A stretch of DNA of 64,000 nt from Epiperipatus broadwayi (Eukaryota; Onychophora; Udeonychophora; Euonychophora; Peripatidae). Shown one piece after another: positions 10,045-23,220 of this stretch. Both the position numbers and the translations under genes were made by a program. Location of the stretch: positions 6,362,085 through 6,426,084 of the forward strand of contig JAQFVV010012396.1 in NCBI GenBank assembly GCA_028023455.1. Reading direction: 5' to 3'. Below the pieces are notes generated by a model. It was not told the DNA's origin. It saw only the letters and a list, made by a program, of their open reading frames with translations, and made no database searches. Each line of letters starts with the position of its first letter. Position 1 is the first letter of the stretch.

Positions 10045-12733
10045 GCAGTACTTATTTTTTTTCTCACATATTTTATTTTTGATCTCATTTTGTTACTCCT
10101 AATGTATATCATTATATATTTTGTTGAATGTTCATTGAAAAATCTGAGTTGCTCTTCTATTAAGTATTCAAATCTCAGATCCATAAGAAAAAATTGGTAA
10201 AATACATCTATTAAAACCTCCCTTTTCAAACCCAAAGTTATATTTCCTTTTAATATAAAATTATTTCTCTATTAATAATTTAGACATGATATTTGTAATT
10301 GTAACTTATAATTTATGATTATCAATTTTTATTTTATTCTTCTGAGAAAATTCATTGAATATTGCTTTAGTCTTTTTAACATTTATCTTTAGTTCTACTT
10401 TCTTATTTTCATCTGACAATTCTTACAATATTTGCTAAAACTGAACATATTTTAAAAATATCCAGAACATCTTCAAAATCCAGATAATGTAAATAATCTC
10501 CTTTACTTTACTCATCTTCAAAATCTAGAAGAATTAACTAGTCTTTATTTACTTTTAGCTTTTTACTTTAATCGACAAAATATTTCTTATAAAGTTGCTG
10601 CAAAAAGTTTTAGAGCTATGGAATCACATTCTCATATTTTCTTCTCGATGTTAATTTTGTTAGAATCACCATGTAATCCAATCATTATTGTTATGACAAT
10701 GTCCTGGATGTTTATCTTGAGAATCCAATTTTTTAATCTCTATAGCAAATACTTGTAGAATCAAATCCTTTTTCTTAATCTACAAATCCAAAGAACAATT
10801 TGTTTTCATTAGTCCTTTCTATAATTTCTCTCAATACTTTGAATGTAATCCAGTGTGCTAAAACACCTTTTAAATCAAGTTTGTTCTTTTCATTGGTTAA
10901 AATCCAAAGTTTATTGTAGATAAGCTGTAATTATCTTAGTAAAGATTTGTATAGAAGACTAATAAGTCTGTAACCTAATATCTTTATCATCTTTTTTAAA
11001 ATATCAGTATTGCTATTGCATTCTTCAAATCACCTGATATAATTTAGACATTTGATATATACCTTTGCTAATAATTTTTCTATTTCCTCACTTGCTTTTT
11101 TTAAAGTATTAAGTATAATTCCATCATTATCTTCTGTCTTAATTTAAAATGCTCAACAATTTAGAAGCTACAATAACTATAAGGAATATTTTGTTTTCTT
11201 TGATCTTTATTAATATCTAATTCTTTGCAGAATTCCTCCACACATTTCATGATGATATTTTTTTTTTTAAGTAATAGTTTCATCTTTTTTTATTGCAGAA
11301 ATAATTTTCTTTCCAAAGTCAAGATAGTGTTTAAGCTCTTGAGACTTTTATTCTCATCTATAGTTTTTCTTATCACTTTATAGTTATATTTTAGTAACAT
11401 TTTACAAAACTCTAGATATTCAATTCTTTTTTTGAAGGATCATTAAAAAAATCATACTATTTCTTTTCTTCATATATTAGTTTGTCTCGTCAGAAAATTT
11501 ACTGGTAAAATACTGTTTTTTGTGTAAGCTGTCTTTCTTGCAGTTCTTAATAGTGAATAAATTAATTTCTTATTGATTTCATTCATGTCTGAACTATCTG
11601 AAATCTGTTAATATTTTTAAACAATTAGTAAGTTTTAATTTAAATTCATTGGAATGTTTTTGAAAATTTGGAATATTAACTGTTAATATTGTTTATCTTA
11701 ATAATTTTTGCGAGAAGCTTTAAATTAAAATACATCTTACATTACACTAATTAATGATCACTTCCTTCATTTATAATATACAGGAGGGGGGGCTGAAAAC
11801 TCCACTAGTCTGTGTCCTCTCTCATTTTTATCACTATAATCAAATTTATCCACAACAATTTTCATCTTTCAATTATTTACCAATTCTGCCCTTAAAATCT
11901 CATAACAATTTTAAAATGTTATTTAGTCTGATCAAAACATTTGCATATTTATACAAAAATCCTCTACATCTTCATGACAATAAGAACTTATTGCCCTACA
12001 AAAAACTAATCTGAATTAAGCATCTTCCATTAATTTGAATAACTAATTGTATTATTCTTTCTGAAATAGTATATCCCCACAATGTCGTTTTTCCAATTTT
12101 TATTTATAATGAATGACCCACCACTTGTGCTTACAATATTTGTCTTTTTTAAGCAAAGTATACATCCATTTTTTAAATCAATTAACTGTTTATCTTTTCT
12201 TCTAACTTTACAAACTTTCACAATATCTCATTTAATATTAAAAAGTTCTTTATCCAATTCATGCAATCTTTCTTCTCATTTAAATCATCTGCAGGTATAA
12301 GTAGCTAAATAAAAAGTCAATATCAAATGGAAACCTGGATCCACAGTTAAGGACTTCTTAATACTTATACCTTTGATCACCTTTGAGTCATCAGTCACTG
12401 TCTTGGCTGGTGATCTTTTAGTCTCTCATGAATAAAGCTATAATTTAGTTTTGTTTGTCATAATTGTAAATATTTATTTAAAAAGTTGATTCACAAACAT
12501 ATTCATCTTGGCCTTAAGAAAATTCAACTAATATTTTGATTAAGAATTATAAGGCAACTGAAAAGAAATACCATGGTGTTTGTTGATCTTAAACTTAGAA
12601 GTAAATAACCAATAAATTTGCCACACTGATTGGTACATGTTGGCTGAGCAGCCCATTTCAATTTATTCACTATATGATATCTGTAATGACAAGAATGTAT
12701 GAAATAGACATTAAACTGATTTTTCCTGCTTGG
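10045..12733 (-). mobile_element. RTE-type LINE, degenerate copy R1
   Basis: Aligns by eye over its whole length with R2 (47056-49772) and with the better RTE at 61990-64000. Shared landmarks include TTACTCCTAA..TA (10097), TTGCTCTTCTATTAAGT (10150), CCTTTTCAAACCCA (10222), and a left-end region GGCAACTGA..AGAA..ACCATGG (about 12552-12576). RT-encoding sequence is scattered across all frames with many stops, so only short frames survive. The 3'-most part is missing on the left, where the element abuts PLE A2. Confidence 0.75.
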
Positions 12734-13839
12734 AATTAAATGATCTTTCAGTTAACAGCAAAACTTTCTGCATTTAACATAAAACTGATAGTATTAAAAT
12801 ATATAGTTATTAGCATACAATCTATATAAATATACAAACAAGTTGACTTAGTTTCAAAATCTTGGTGTTTTTAAATTTCAGGCTATTAACTAAGCAGTAT
12901 AAATGATTAAATGTCAGAGATAGATTGTAAGTTTAGATTTGATTCTCTCTAATATAGCCAATAGATTAGAAACTAGTCTAGAAATAAAGGATATACTATA
13001 TAGGGTTCATTGCTTAATCAAGCTTAGAATAATTAGTTCATAGTTTCCAATTCCTAAATATATGCATAGAATGAAAGCAAAAAAGCTATTTGATATTTTG
13101 TTAGTATTTGATATCCTAGCCAAAAGAAGAAAAGGTATCTTAAGTAAATATAAAACTGAGGTCATTACAATCTATAGCTACTAATTTACCATCAGATCAA
13201 CATAAAATACAAAGAAGTTAGGTTTGGTTTATGTTTTTGCATTTCAGACTATTAACTTGATAATATAAAAGAAAGATTGTAAATATAACTGAGCTGTTTT
13301 TGTAAGAAGTATCATATACAACAACTAGCCAAGCTGTGTGAACGTAGCACTATAGTCTAGTGAATACTGATTTCTTGAAAGTACAGTAGATAACTCTGAA
13401 GCAAAGTAAATAAAAATTTAAAAACATATGTTGATCATAGGCACAGATAATATGATGTTTTGTTGCTTTAAAAGGTATTAACATATTAATATTATAAAGA
13501 TGTCATATTAAACTGAAGTCATCAAAAACTACAGAGTTTATTTGTAATTTGTTTATAATGATTAATCAACTTTATTGGTATTGGTCTACCATTATAAATA
13601 AAATTTGCAACTAGAAAAAACAATAAAATAGTATATTCATATCATTGATTATTTTACATACATTAATGGGGAAAATCTTTTCATAATGCACTGATTTTTA
13701 TATAACACTTTTGAATGGTAAGTTATTAATTAAAACAATGATTGATGTCTATTAATTAAATTAAATTCTTAGAAATTACAGCAATAACAACAAAATCATA
13801 TAAAATAGCTAATATAAATATATATTAATCATACATAAG

Positions 13840-13951
13840 AAGCCTTTTTCAGTACATGGTTTAGTACCTTTTTCAAATGTTAATAATCTATTATTACATT
13901 AACAAATTACATATACACATCTCGTGGCACTAAACCATATGCCAAAAAAGG

Positions 13952-13954
<3 letters not shown>
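13840..13954. repeat. inverted repeat, 29-bp arms
   Basis: AAGCCTTTTTCAGTACATGG (13840-13859, continuing to TTTAGTACC) is mirrored by GGCACTAAACCATATGCC (13926-13943, continuing to AAAAAAGGCTT). The right arm runs straight into the (TA)n tract. It may be the ends of a small MITE of about 115 bp. Confidence 0.6.

Positions 13955-14022
<68 letters not shown>
13955..14022. repeat. (TA)n microsatellite
   Basis: About 34 uninterrupted TA units. The open frame over it encoding Tyr-Ile repeats is an artefact of the microsatellite. Confidence 0.95.
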
Positions 14023-14025
<3 letters not shown>

Positions 14026-14660
14026 CTGTCTTATATGACTTTTTAAATATAATTTATATGAAGTAACAGCATATTTGAATTCATTATTTCCATTTTTGAT
14101 GATTCTTAGAAATGTAATAGTATGTAATAATAAAATAGTATAATCTATCAATAACTTCCACACTATACATTTTTACTGGGAAAAAAGTAACTACCTGTTC
14201 TAACATTAAAGATTCTAAGATTTTTCCAATTCTGATTTTTTTATGTATGTAGATAAATCATTTAACAAATAACATTATGGAGACAATAGAACTAACCTGT
14301 GGAACATCCAATACTGAAGATGGACAATAGTTATAAACTATTTTAAAGATATAAATGTGGCACCAAACTAAATGCCCATTGATCACTCATTCTTATGATA
14401 AATGGTTCTGGAGTAAATAGATTAAATTATTTCTTCTGAAAGCATATGTTGAAATAAGCAAAGAGACTCATGAGACATTAGTTGAATATAATATTATAGC
14501 ATATAAAAACTATTTACAATTAATATAAAACTGAGATTGCTAAAATATAATTACTAGACTAGAGTATATAAAGATGCAAGCAGGGGAAAAGCTTTGTGAA
14601 TCACCTTTGAACAAAACAAAGCTAAGTATACATGAAGTTTTTGTACTTAACAAACAAAAT

Positions 14661-15284
14661 TTCTGGAATCAATTCATTCATATTATTCACAAATAAATAC
14701 CAATTATCTATATAAAATGTGTCCTAAAAATTAATTCAAGTTGAAATAGTGTTACTTTTCCAATTTTTGCTATATTTTTTGCACATTGAATGATAGATAT
14801 GTAAACTGCATCTGTATGTTTAATAACATTATGAGATGCAGGAATTAAAAAAATAATTTCAGCGTAAATTGTGCTAAGTAAACTGAATAGAAACCTGTAG
14901 CATCAGTATCTTAGAAAATAATTCATTGGAGTTATTAAATTTGAAATAATCTATTAGCATTGTGATTTAAGTTTATTACAAAGTTTATTATAACAAGAAT
15001 GTACTCATAGAAGGCAAACGAGTAGTGATATGTAGTAATTAGCTGAACTAGACAAGCATACACTATTGCATTCTTATATAATTTATTGCTAATACAATTT
15101 TTTTTTGTAGGAGGTAAATTTTTACTATGCGATAAACACTCAATCAACAGGCATCCATTAAGTATTTGTGCAAATTGTTTAATGTCTGAATAGTAAATAT
15201 TAATGGAGATTTGTAACTAGTGTTCTAAGATGTTCAAACTTTTTTTATTCTTTTTGACTGCTTATTATAAATAAAATTCTTAAA
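14661..15284. other. AT-rich DNA, no gene seen
   Basis: No family motif, repeat arm or RNA-like structure that I can support. Confidence 0.5.
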
Positions 15285-15400
15285 TTTTGTATTTTTTCTT
15301 GCATTTTTACAAAGCTTTTTAATAAAATGGCTGATTGTTTCAACTATCAAGTAGTCTTCTTCAGTACTATCCATTATAATTGTATTACATTATTTATTTA
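15285..15400 (-). repeat. hammerhead-like repeat, family F copy 2
   Basis: On the minus strand: CTGAAGA (15358-15364), A, GACTA / TAGTT stem around CTTGA, then GAAAC (15337-15341). The sequence beyond (TTATTAAAAAGCTTTGTAAAAATGCAAG) resembles the outer arm of family F copy 1 at 51885-52033. No ORF. Confidence 0.55.
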
Positions 15401-16400
15401 TTTACATAAACATGCTATAAAACTATTTACAAAAAACTCTATAAAAGCCATCAAAGCAAATCTGTTGTCCATGTAGGAAAACAATAAGAAATAAAGTAAT
15501 ATAGCTCTGAAGAAATTTTGTAGGCAATCAAAATTGTCAGATATTTTAATAAAAAAAAAAAAAACAGTGTGGAAAGTGCAAAAAGGAGATTCAAATTTAA
15601 AATTTTATCTGGTGCTCTCAACTAATTCATACATGATGGTTTTGTTTTTGCATTGTGTATATGCAAATATTTCCAAATAGTTGTAGATGATTTTTTTTTA
15701 AAGTCATAACAATAATATAATCATATGTTATGTGATGTGAATACTCATATGGCAAGCTAAAAACAACAATTCCACTCACTGACCAACCTTAAGCTGTAGT
15801 TTCCTTTACTCAGTTCAGAATCAATCATAAAAAGCTTTAACTTTTGGTTCCACCATTCTACTTCTTTTCTAAATCTCACAGGACTTTAAATATAACATAA
15901 AATAGCTTTAGAACCAAATGATTGTGATTTAATTAACTTACAGTTATAAAGTGATAAAATTTAAAGTCTAAAGGTTTCTGGATTGAAACTCAATCTATCA
16001 TTTTCAGGTACTCAAATATTATATAGCCTGTTAAACAACTAATCACTTGATAATTATATACTAATAATTGGAGACATTAATGAACTAAATAACTACATTT
16101 AACAGATGAAATGTGGAGTGCATATCAATATATATGTAAAATAATTTCTTGAAGCATATATTTGATTGTCTGGCATTCTGGGAACATTTAAATTTCTTTC
16201 TGCTTTTTGTTCTTTTGTGTATTAATTTATATATATATAATACTATTTATACATCTTCACTAATCACTTTTTATATTACAAGCAAATAAAAATGTATTCC
16301 TTAATATTTTCTTACAGTTTCAGTGATCTATAATGTAGGGTATTTAATTATAACTTTAAGTATGTATAAATAAGTACAAATTATATGGTCATATATATTT
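15401..16400. other. AT-rich DNA, no gene seen
   Basis: Contains poly-A/T runs and short TA tracts only. No supportable gene on either strand. Confidence 0.5.
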
Positions 16401-16404
16401 GAAT

Positions 16405-16560
16405 AATGTAGCTCTGATGAAGACTATTGGTTATTGTAATGGTCAGAATCGTCTATCTCGCTAACACATTGCAGAATCAAAACCCCAAACATGAAACCGA
16501 ACACTCTAGGCGGGTTTGCCTTCTAGATATACTAAGTTCGAATCTAAAGTCTAAATTCCA
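16405..16560 (+). repeat. SINE-like repeat with hammerhead-like core (family E)
   Basis: CTGATGA at 16414-16420 is followed by A, a 7-bp stem GACTATT (16422-16428) / AATGGTC (16438-16444), A, and GAATC (16446-16450). Stem I could form from AATGT-AGC upstream and GCT-AAC-ACATT downstream. GTTCGAATCTAAA (about 16537-16549) resembles a tRNA B box, suggesting a Pol III-transcribed short element. The core box reads GAAT rather than GAAA, so activity is doubtful. Confidence 0.5.
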
Positions 16561-16639
16561 CAGTCCCATCTACATGATAATGCCTCTGATGCCACTAATA
16601 ATATATCCCTTTACCGGTGCCAGGTGGTCAGGGAGAAAC

Positions 16640-18660
16640 AAAGAGACTCTATACTAAGATAAGTTTGGGTTGCTAATTTACGTCTATGGATGGTACAAAA
16701 GAAATGTATAAAATAGATAGATAGACGGAGACAGTGATAGGGATCAATAAAATAAAAGATCAAAATTAGTTTTAAAAGATTTATTTAGATAGAGAAATAT
16801 ATATATATATATATAATGCCACTGTCTGCTTATATGAGACAGGTATGCTTACTAAAATGGCTGTTAGCATAACATTCCATAAAATTACATAAAAGGTTGT
16901 TAAAAATATATAGTCTATCCCTCAGATAACATAGTATTATGATAATGTGCTTAAAAGAGATGGGAACATGTGCAAGGTGCTTTGAGTAACTTGAAGTTTA
17001 ATAAAACATTTGAATATTAAGGTTTATAGAATATTTCTTGATTTTGAAAATAGCATGGACCAAAGCTTACTAAGTGATAAAATGGAGATGTGATCAAGGC
17101 ATTTATTTTATAATTATAATTAAAGTTATATTGGGAGATCGGTATTTCTAATAATGAATTTATTAAAGGATGGAGGGTGTGATACATTTAAATCACGGAT
17201 GCTTTGTAAAATATATAAGTAAAATAATGATAAATATTTGAAATGACTATGGAGGGCATCTTGCCACTGACCCGTAGGAATGTGTTGTCACAGATAGTCG
17301 AAGTCTGGACTCATCCAAAACTTAGTAACTGGGTGACGGCTGCATCTAATTCCCAGGTGTGACATTCGAGTACACACTCTGCCTGAGAACTGCAGGAAGT
17401 GAAAGAGGAATGGACTTGACCTTTTAAAACCCTCGGAGAGGAACAAAGCAGTCTCGACAACCAATTCATTTACCAGCAATACTCGACTAATATATATAAA
17501 ACATACAAAATGGATTCACTTGGATTGGGAAAATGCCCAATCAATTCCCCAGAAATTTATTTAAAAGGTCCACCCATTCTCAACATCAATTACAAACTTT
17601 GAAATTAAAGCAGAATATTTTAAAATATGAAAATGCATGCTTGCGGGTTTGAAAAGAAAGCATAGATTTATTTAAGCAACCATGCATTTGGGACACATTT
17701 AATCATTGACCTCGCACATACTCTCATAATAGGTTAAAATTGATAAAATGTAGATTTTAAACTATTTAATTATTATACATATTAACAAAGATTAGAATAG
17801 CCTTTGAATGAGTGATTCACGAGATAATAAAATTGGGGATTTTATAAATTTAAGATGCCTTAATATCAGCGTCTTGCTTTCAACAAGGGAATAATTCACT
17901 CCATCAAAGACTATTCTGACACACCATCATAATAAAATAAAAGAAAGATTAATAAATAGAAAATATTAACCCAAGGATAGAGAACAAAATTATTGATTAT
18001 TATAACATTTTAAAGGAATACATAATAAAGTCAAGTAAAATGAAAAAACAATTTAAAATCGCTATAGCATATTAGTTCTAGGAATCACAAGAGCTCTTGG
18101 GTTAATGTGTGGGTTACCTCTGGAGAAGCATTTTCAGGTTGATTGATGGTCATCAGGTTTTATACGATTCAGCAGTAAACTCTGGGATTGTTCATATTTC
18201 GGCAGCAGCAGCAGTTTCAGGGTTTCTTAGGTGACAGCTTTCGATGGTATAGAGCAGTGGCCGGCCATTCCCGAGGGGACAATAGCCTTCTTGCTGGATC
18301 TACTCCGTCATTTCAAAGTTAGCAATTTTAAAAGTTGAGTGATTCATAGATGAGACTGGAGACATGGTAAATTGATTTGAAGATGAAAATTCGGCTTCAA
18401 ATTTCAGTTTGCAGGCATGTAGCTAGAAAATCTCAAGACAATATATATTAGAAATCTTGCTCAAAGAATAATGCTAGGAATATTGCTACAATAATTGTAG
18501 AATCACTAGAATATTACTAGATCGATATTAGAATCACTAGAATATTTGCTGGAATATTGTTAGAATGAAGAACAAAAAAAACCCCTCCTTTTTATAGTCA
18601 AATTGCACAATACAACTGCCCTGGAGCATTGCAAAAATATTTCGGACTTTGCTTACTTAT
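16640..18660. other. unassigned block of more mixed base composition
   Basis: Parts of this block (17260-17480, 18080-18330) are visibly richer in G/C than the surroundings, including a GGCAGCAGCAGCAG stretch near 18201. I read no RT, transposase, integrase or gag motif and no long frame; the minus-strand frame at 17288-17479 has no recognisable domain. It could be a decayed LTR element or DNA transposon, or host regulatory or exon sequence. Confidence 0.4.
18450..18570. repeat. short imperfect tandem repeat
   Basis: The unit TAGAATCACTAGAATATT recurs (about 18498-18515 and 18529-18546) with related AGGAATATTGCT / TGGAATATTGTT blocks on either side. Confidence 0.6.
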
Positions 18661-20118
18661 CAGCTGTAATCAATCCTATCTGAATGTATAAAGGAATTCA
18701 ACAAAATTTTAGATAATTTCTATTGTTAATTTCCCTGTCGACATTCAAATTACAAATTTGACTTAATTAAAACAACTTTTACTAATTGAAAGAAAAACCT
18801 TAAGTGGACATTTGATGTATTTTTAGATAAGCTTCTATAACATTAAATAATTAAAACTATTGTTCCTATCAGCCCTAATTTATTTTAACAGAAAATATAT
18901 GGTGTGACTTTTATTAAATCTAAAAGAAAATTATTTTTCTTTTTAATTTTCAATATTTGAATCTATTTATGAAAAGAATATGAATTTTATTTTAAATCAA
19001 AAAAAAAAAAATATTACGACTGTAACATATTTTTGTAAACAGATTCAAACAAAATAATTTTAAATGACAATTTATAATCTTAACATAAGTTTTAAAATAC
19101 ATATCATGGTGTGTGCGAATACCCATAATCCATAATATTTTATTTATTTGGACATGAGTTATACAATTATATATAACATGAGCGTTATACTCTTGGTTTA
19201 AAATTGGGTGGGATTTTTGGCATATAAGTGCATTGCAAACACTCTACGATACATTGCGGTTCAAACTAAGGTATGAGGGTAGAAAAAGGTGACAAAAGGT
19301 GAAACGAAGATCTGCAAAGCAGATCTTACTGTTTCATTATTTGAAACTGTAAAAAAATATCAAGGGAATAAATTTTTATTTGATTGCACTGTAAAAAATG
19401 ATTAATTAAGGTGTAAAAATGGTATTATCATCAAAACATTTAATAATAATCAAGTTAACACAAAAATAATCAGTGAAGGATGTTTCAGATTAGTAGATGA
19501 CAGAAGAAAAAAAATCAATGCACATACAGATGGTATAGAAACTAAATGCAACTTACAAGAGAACAAGTAAAAGTTACCATATATAGTTAATGAACTGACT
19601 CAATTAGAAATTGAAACTGTATAAAAGAAATTATAAGAATTAGATCTTTGCTTTTAATAAATGAACTCAAATCAATAAAACCTTTGACCAGATATAAAAA
19701 TTGCAATAAAAATATCTCTTTTTAATAGAAAACTAGCATCAGAAATTAAAACATACAGTACTTAATTAGAAAAGTAACATCTTGTTTAGCAATATAATTT
19801 TACTAAGAATATGCAGATGTGATGAATGAAACCCCCCTATTTCAGATCCAAGTTTTAAAAGGCAAACTATTCCTTAGCAATAAAATCAAATCAGCCAGTT
19901 AAAGCTAAATAATATTAAATCTAACCAACATTACCAACATAGTTTGGATTGTATTCACATTATGGAATAATTAATATAAAATTAAACAACAAAGTTTGAT
20001 TGGAAATGCAATAATATTCTAAAAAATCATGTAAGGATCATTAGTTTGTCTATTAAAATTATTAAAGTTAATCTTCATTTAATGTAATGAAACTTCTCTT
20101 ATAATGTTATAATTATCA
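18661..20118. other. AT-rich DNA, no gene seen
   Basis: No gene. A short perfect palindrome AGATCTGCAAAGCAGATCT lies at about 19309-19327. The rest has no assignable feature. Confidence 0.5.
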
Positions 20119-20695
20119 GACATCACATGATCACCATTTCTTATGCTAGCACATAACTGTTATTAAAACAGGCAAAACCCTCCATACAGTGGTGCCACTC
20201 AGTGCCAAACAGAATAATCAATGGATGCCAGAAGGCTTGTGCATAAAATCTCCATCTAATAGGATAGTGGTGGCTCTGGTTGTTAAAGAACCAAAGACAC
20301 CAAAATGTATGGAAACTGAACTGAGTTCAGACCCATATGACTATATAAGCTATTGAGCTTAGATTGAAAATATTATTGTTTTCAAATTTATTCTCATAGT
20401 TTTGTAGTTAAGTAGAGATAAAAGGTGGCTGCTGGAGGATTGCATTAGATCCTAAGATCTGCCGGAGGATTGCATTAGATCCTAAGATCTAGTTGCAGTG
20501 CTCTCAGATCCAAAGCTCCACTGACAAAGGCCACAAGCCAGAAACTAGTCTGGGGATATTGGATGAGTAGGCACTAGATGGGGATTTTATGCACTAGCCT
20601 TCTGGCATTGATTATCCTGGTTGGCACTGAGTTGCACTAATTGTCACTGAGTGGCACTACTGTATGGAGAGTTTGCCTGTTTTATTATCAGACAT
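20119..20695 (+). mobile_element. family B fold-back element, copy 1
   Basis: The ends are mirror images: AACAGGCAAAACCCTCCATA near 20169 against TATGGAGAGTTTGCCTGTTTT near 20660-20682, and the block with GATGCCAGAAGGCTTGTGCA (20225-20244) against GCACTAGCCTTCTGGCAT (20592-20609). Inside lies a 30-bp tandem duplication (GGAGGATTGCATTAGATCCT at about 20436 and 20464) and a hammerhead-like core. The mirror-image arrangement matches PLE pseudo-LTRs, but no RT is present, so assignment to PLE is inference. Confidence 0.7.
20510..20562 (+). ncRNA. hammerhead-like motif, family B copy 1
   Basis: Stem I CCAAAGCTCCA (20510-20520) / TGGGGATATTGG (20551-20562). Core CTGACAA at 20521-20527, a decayed CTGACGA. 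Stem II GGC / GCC around CACAA with an unpaired A on each side. GAAAC at 20541-20545, then TAGTC. ACTAGT is palindromic, so stem III would form best between two molecules. Confidence 0.6.
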
Positions 20696-23220
20696 ATTAG
20701 AAACAGTTCAAAAACATCAACAAGATTCTAATAAAGTATGTTCTTGGTATTTAAGCTCAACTCCATTTTGCTGCTGGCAGGAAACAACACTGGCCAATTT
20801 GTAGGTATTCGATTGATAACAATTGTGTCTTTGTAGTTAAAAATGGTTATAATTAATAACTTATAAAACTTAGAAGTTGTATTTAAAAATGACTATTTTT
20901 ATCAAATTTTTCAATGATTTCATTACTATAAAGTAATAGAAACAAAATATTTAAGACACAATTAAACAAACTCCAGATATAACTAATGATTGAAAAAACA
21001 TAGACCATGTTCCATCATTCTCTGAAAATGAATTATTTCATTCAAATGTTTGGTTTCCTATTAAAAATCAGTACGAAAGCAAAAGTTATTATATGCTTCC
21101 CAAAATAATAGAAGTGAATTTCTTAATTGCATAACAAACTCTACTTTATAGATCTAATATTCTAATTTTTTTTTTTTTTTAAATTCTATATAGAATGCAA
21201 GGACAAAACAAAAACCTAAAAATTAATTATTAGTGAAAGGAAAAAAATTCTTGGCATATATAAACATCTTAATAAAAGAGAGCAAACTGACTGTCACAAT
21301 GTCCTTGTGTTTCACTCATTTTGAAATGTGTGTTGCAAAAATCGTAGAAGCATTGAGAAATATTCTCCAGAATTAAAAGGTTTATAGAAATGTGATATTA
21401 TTTTTGCTTATGGTTCAGATTATTTAATTAAAAATTGTGAAGTCGAGATGAAAGCAGGACAGAATTTTCAGAAGTATTTATCTTAGATCAAATTTGCTAT
21501 AGAATTTTTTGAAGCAGAAAAGTAAATAACTACATATGCGTGTCTTTAAAATTAAAAAAATCAGATATAAAAATCTTTAACAGAGGTGCAAAGTTTATAT
21601 CTGGGCTAAAGACAATCTCTAGTTGAATAAATGGTTAGTGTTACACAGCGGGACGGTGTCAAAGTTGTGGGTGGAATAAGTTTGACGTTTTAATTTAAAA
21701 TGTAAAAATAAATAGTTGTTAAAAAAATAAATTATTGTTAATCTGTTCAACAATTTGAGTTTTTTTCCGAAAATGTTCATAGCTGAACTTTCATTAATAT
21801 TAACATTTTTTTTTTTTTTGAAACTTTATTGTACAGGCTTTTTATTTTTGCTTGAACAGAATTAAACGATTTAAACTTCTTTTTTTTGAAAAGAAAAAAT
21901 GATTAAAAATTTTTCCTGGCAAAATTAAAAAAAATTATAAAATGCGTTGCCGTCTGGGAAATTTTTGTAGCTGACTATTCTAGATTTTTAAAAATGCTTA
22001 AATTCTTAAAACTATTTAAACAACTGATAATATACTTAACAAATATTATTGCATCAGCAGCGTTAAATCTAAAAGAGACAACAGCTTAGTAAAGAATTTG
22101 TATAATGGTGAGAAATAGTTTATAGATCGCATATATTGCCAAAAATGATAGAACTGGAATAGATCCCAAAATCTTACATTCCAGAATGTACTACATTAAA
22201 TCATGCAGGATCAAACATTTGTTGATAATTAAGATATACAAAATAGAGAAAGTTGAGTAGCAAATCATTGTAAAATAAATTTTACAAAATATTACGTATG
22301 AATCAATTGATTATATGGAATTTACAAAAGTGTTTTGTTCTAATCTGTATAGATTTCTTTACAATGTGAATTTTTTTTACACGTTGAATAAATAGTAAAT
22401 ATTTTATTATTATTCAAAGCTGATCAATATACATGTACTAATTTACACTTAATTTCAATGCAAAATTATAAATTAAGCCATTATCAATCATTAATTTAAG
22501 GGATATAGATAGATATTCTATTTCCAGAAATAGAATAAAAAAATACTGATAAGAAATAGAGATCAGATTATTGATGACTATGCAAGTAATGATTGAATGG
22601 TAAAAATTATGCATTAGAAGATACAGAACTGGGCTGTGATTCATGGATTTTGATCTCTGGAGTCTATCATTTAATGACCGCACTAAACCACACATGGAAA
22701 GCCAATCCATGAAATACTAATATGTCCACATACATAATATGTGGTTCTTTAATCATTTTAACTTCTTACAATATTGTATTTAAACTTTGTCTAAAGCAGT
22801 TTTTAAAAAAAACAAAAAAAAAACAAAAACATCAACTGATTGCCTAATAGTATCTTTCCACTGCATTATAATTTCAATATCTTCCCAATGAAAGTAATAT
22901 TATAGCTCTTTATAATATATTTTAGGTAAACTATATATCATAATCATAATCTAATTGTTTTTTTATTTATTGTGGAAACCATGTTCAACTTCACAGAATT
23001 TTTTTTAAATGAAAATCTATTTCTCTTGATTCACTTCATATATCGATTCAATGAAGGTATGATTTTAATAATAATAGATAGATTCATCACCACCATTATT
23101 AATAAGCTATTATATTTTCAGAACTTATAAAATATTCATAAATAATTTTTTTTAGTATTTTTATGCACTTATATAATTTAATTAAAATAATTATATTATA
23201 ATAATAAAATACTCTGATTT
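20696..23220. other. AT-rich DNA, no gene seen
   Basis: Poly-A/T runs and short unrelated frames only. The minus-strand frame at 22438-22710 has no recognisable domain. The left part of a decayed LINE may begin near the end of this interval. Confidence 0.45.

Larger units (their letters stand above)
12783..14660. repeat. diverged repeat of roughly 360-bp period
   Basis: Similar blocks begin with AAAACTGA/TAAACTGA at about 12783, 13153, 13509 and 14528, each followed by an A/T stretch with CTATAG/CTACAG-like text. The first two also share TTCAGGCTATTAACT / TTCAGACTATTAACT about 100 bp downstream. Spacing between the first three is near 360 bp. This looks like a very old tandem or satellite-like repeat; no coding content. 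Confidence 0.4.

Noticed and set aside
13930-14163. Minus-strand frame with a long Tyr-Ile repeat
   Set aside because: Artefact of the (TA)n tract.
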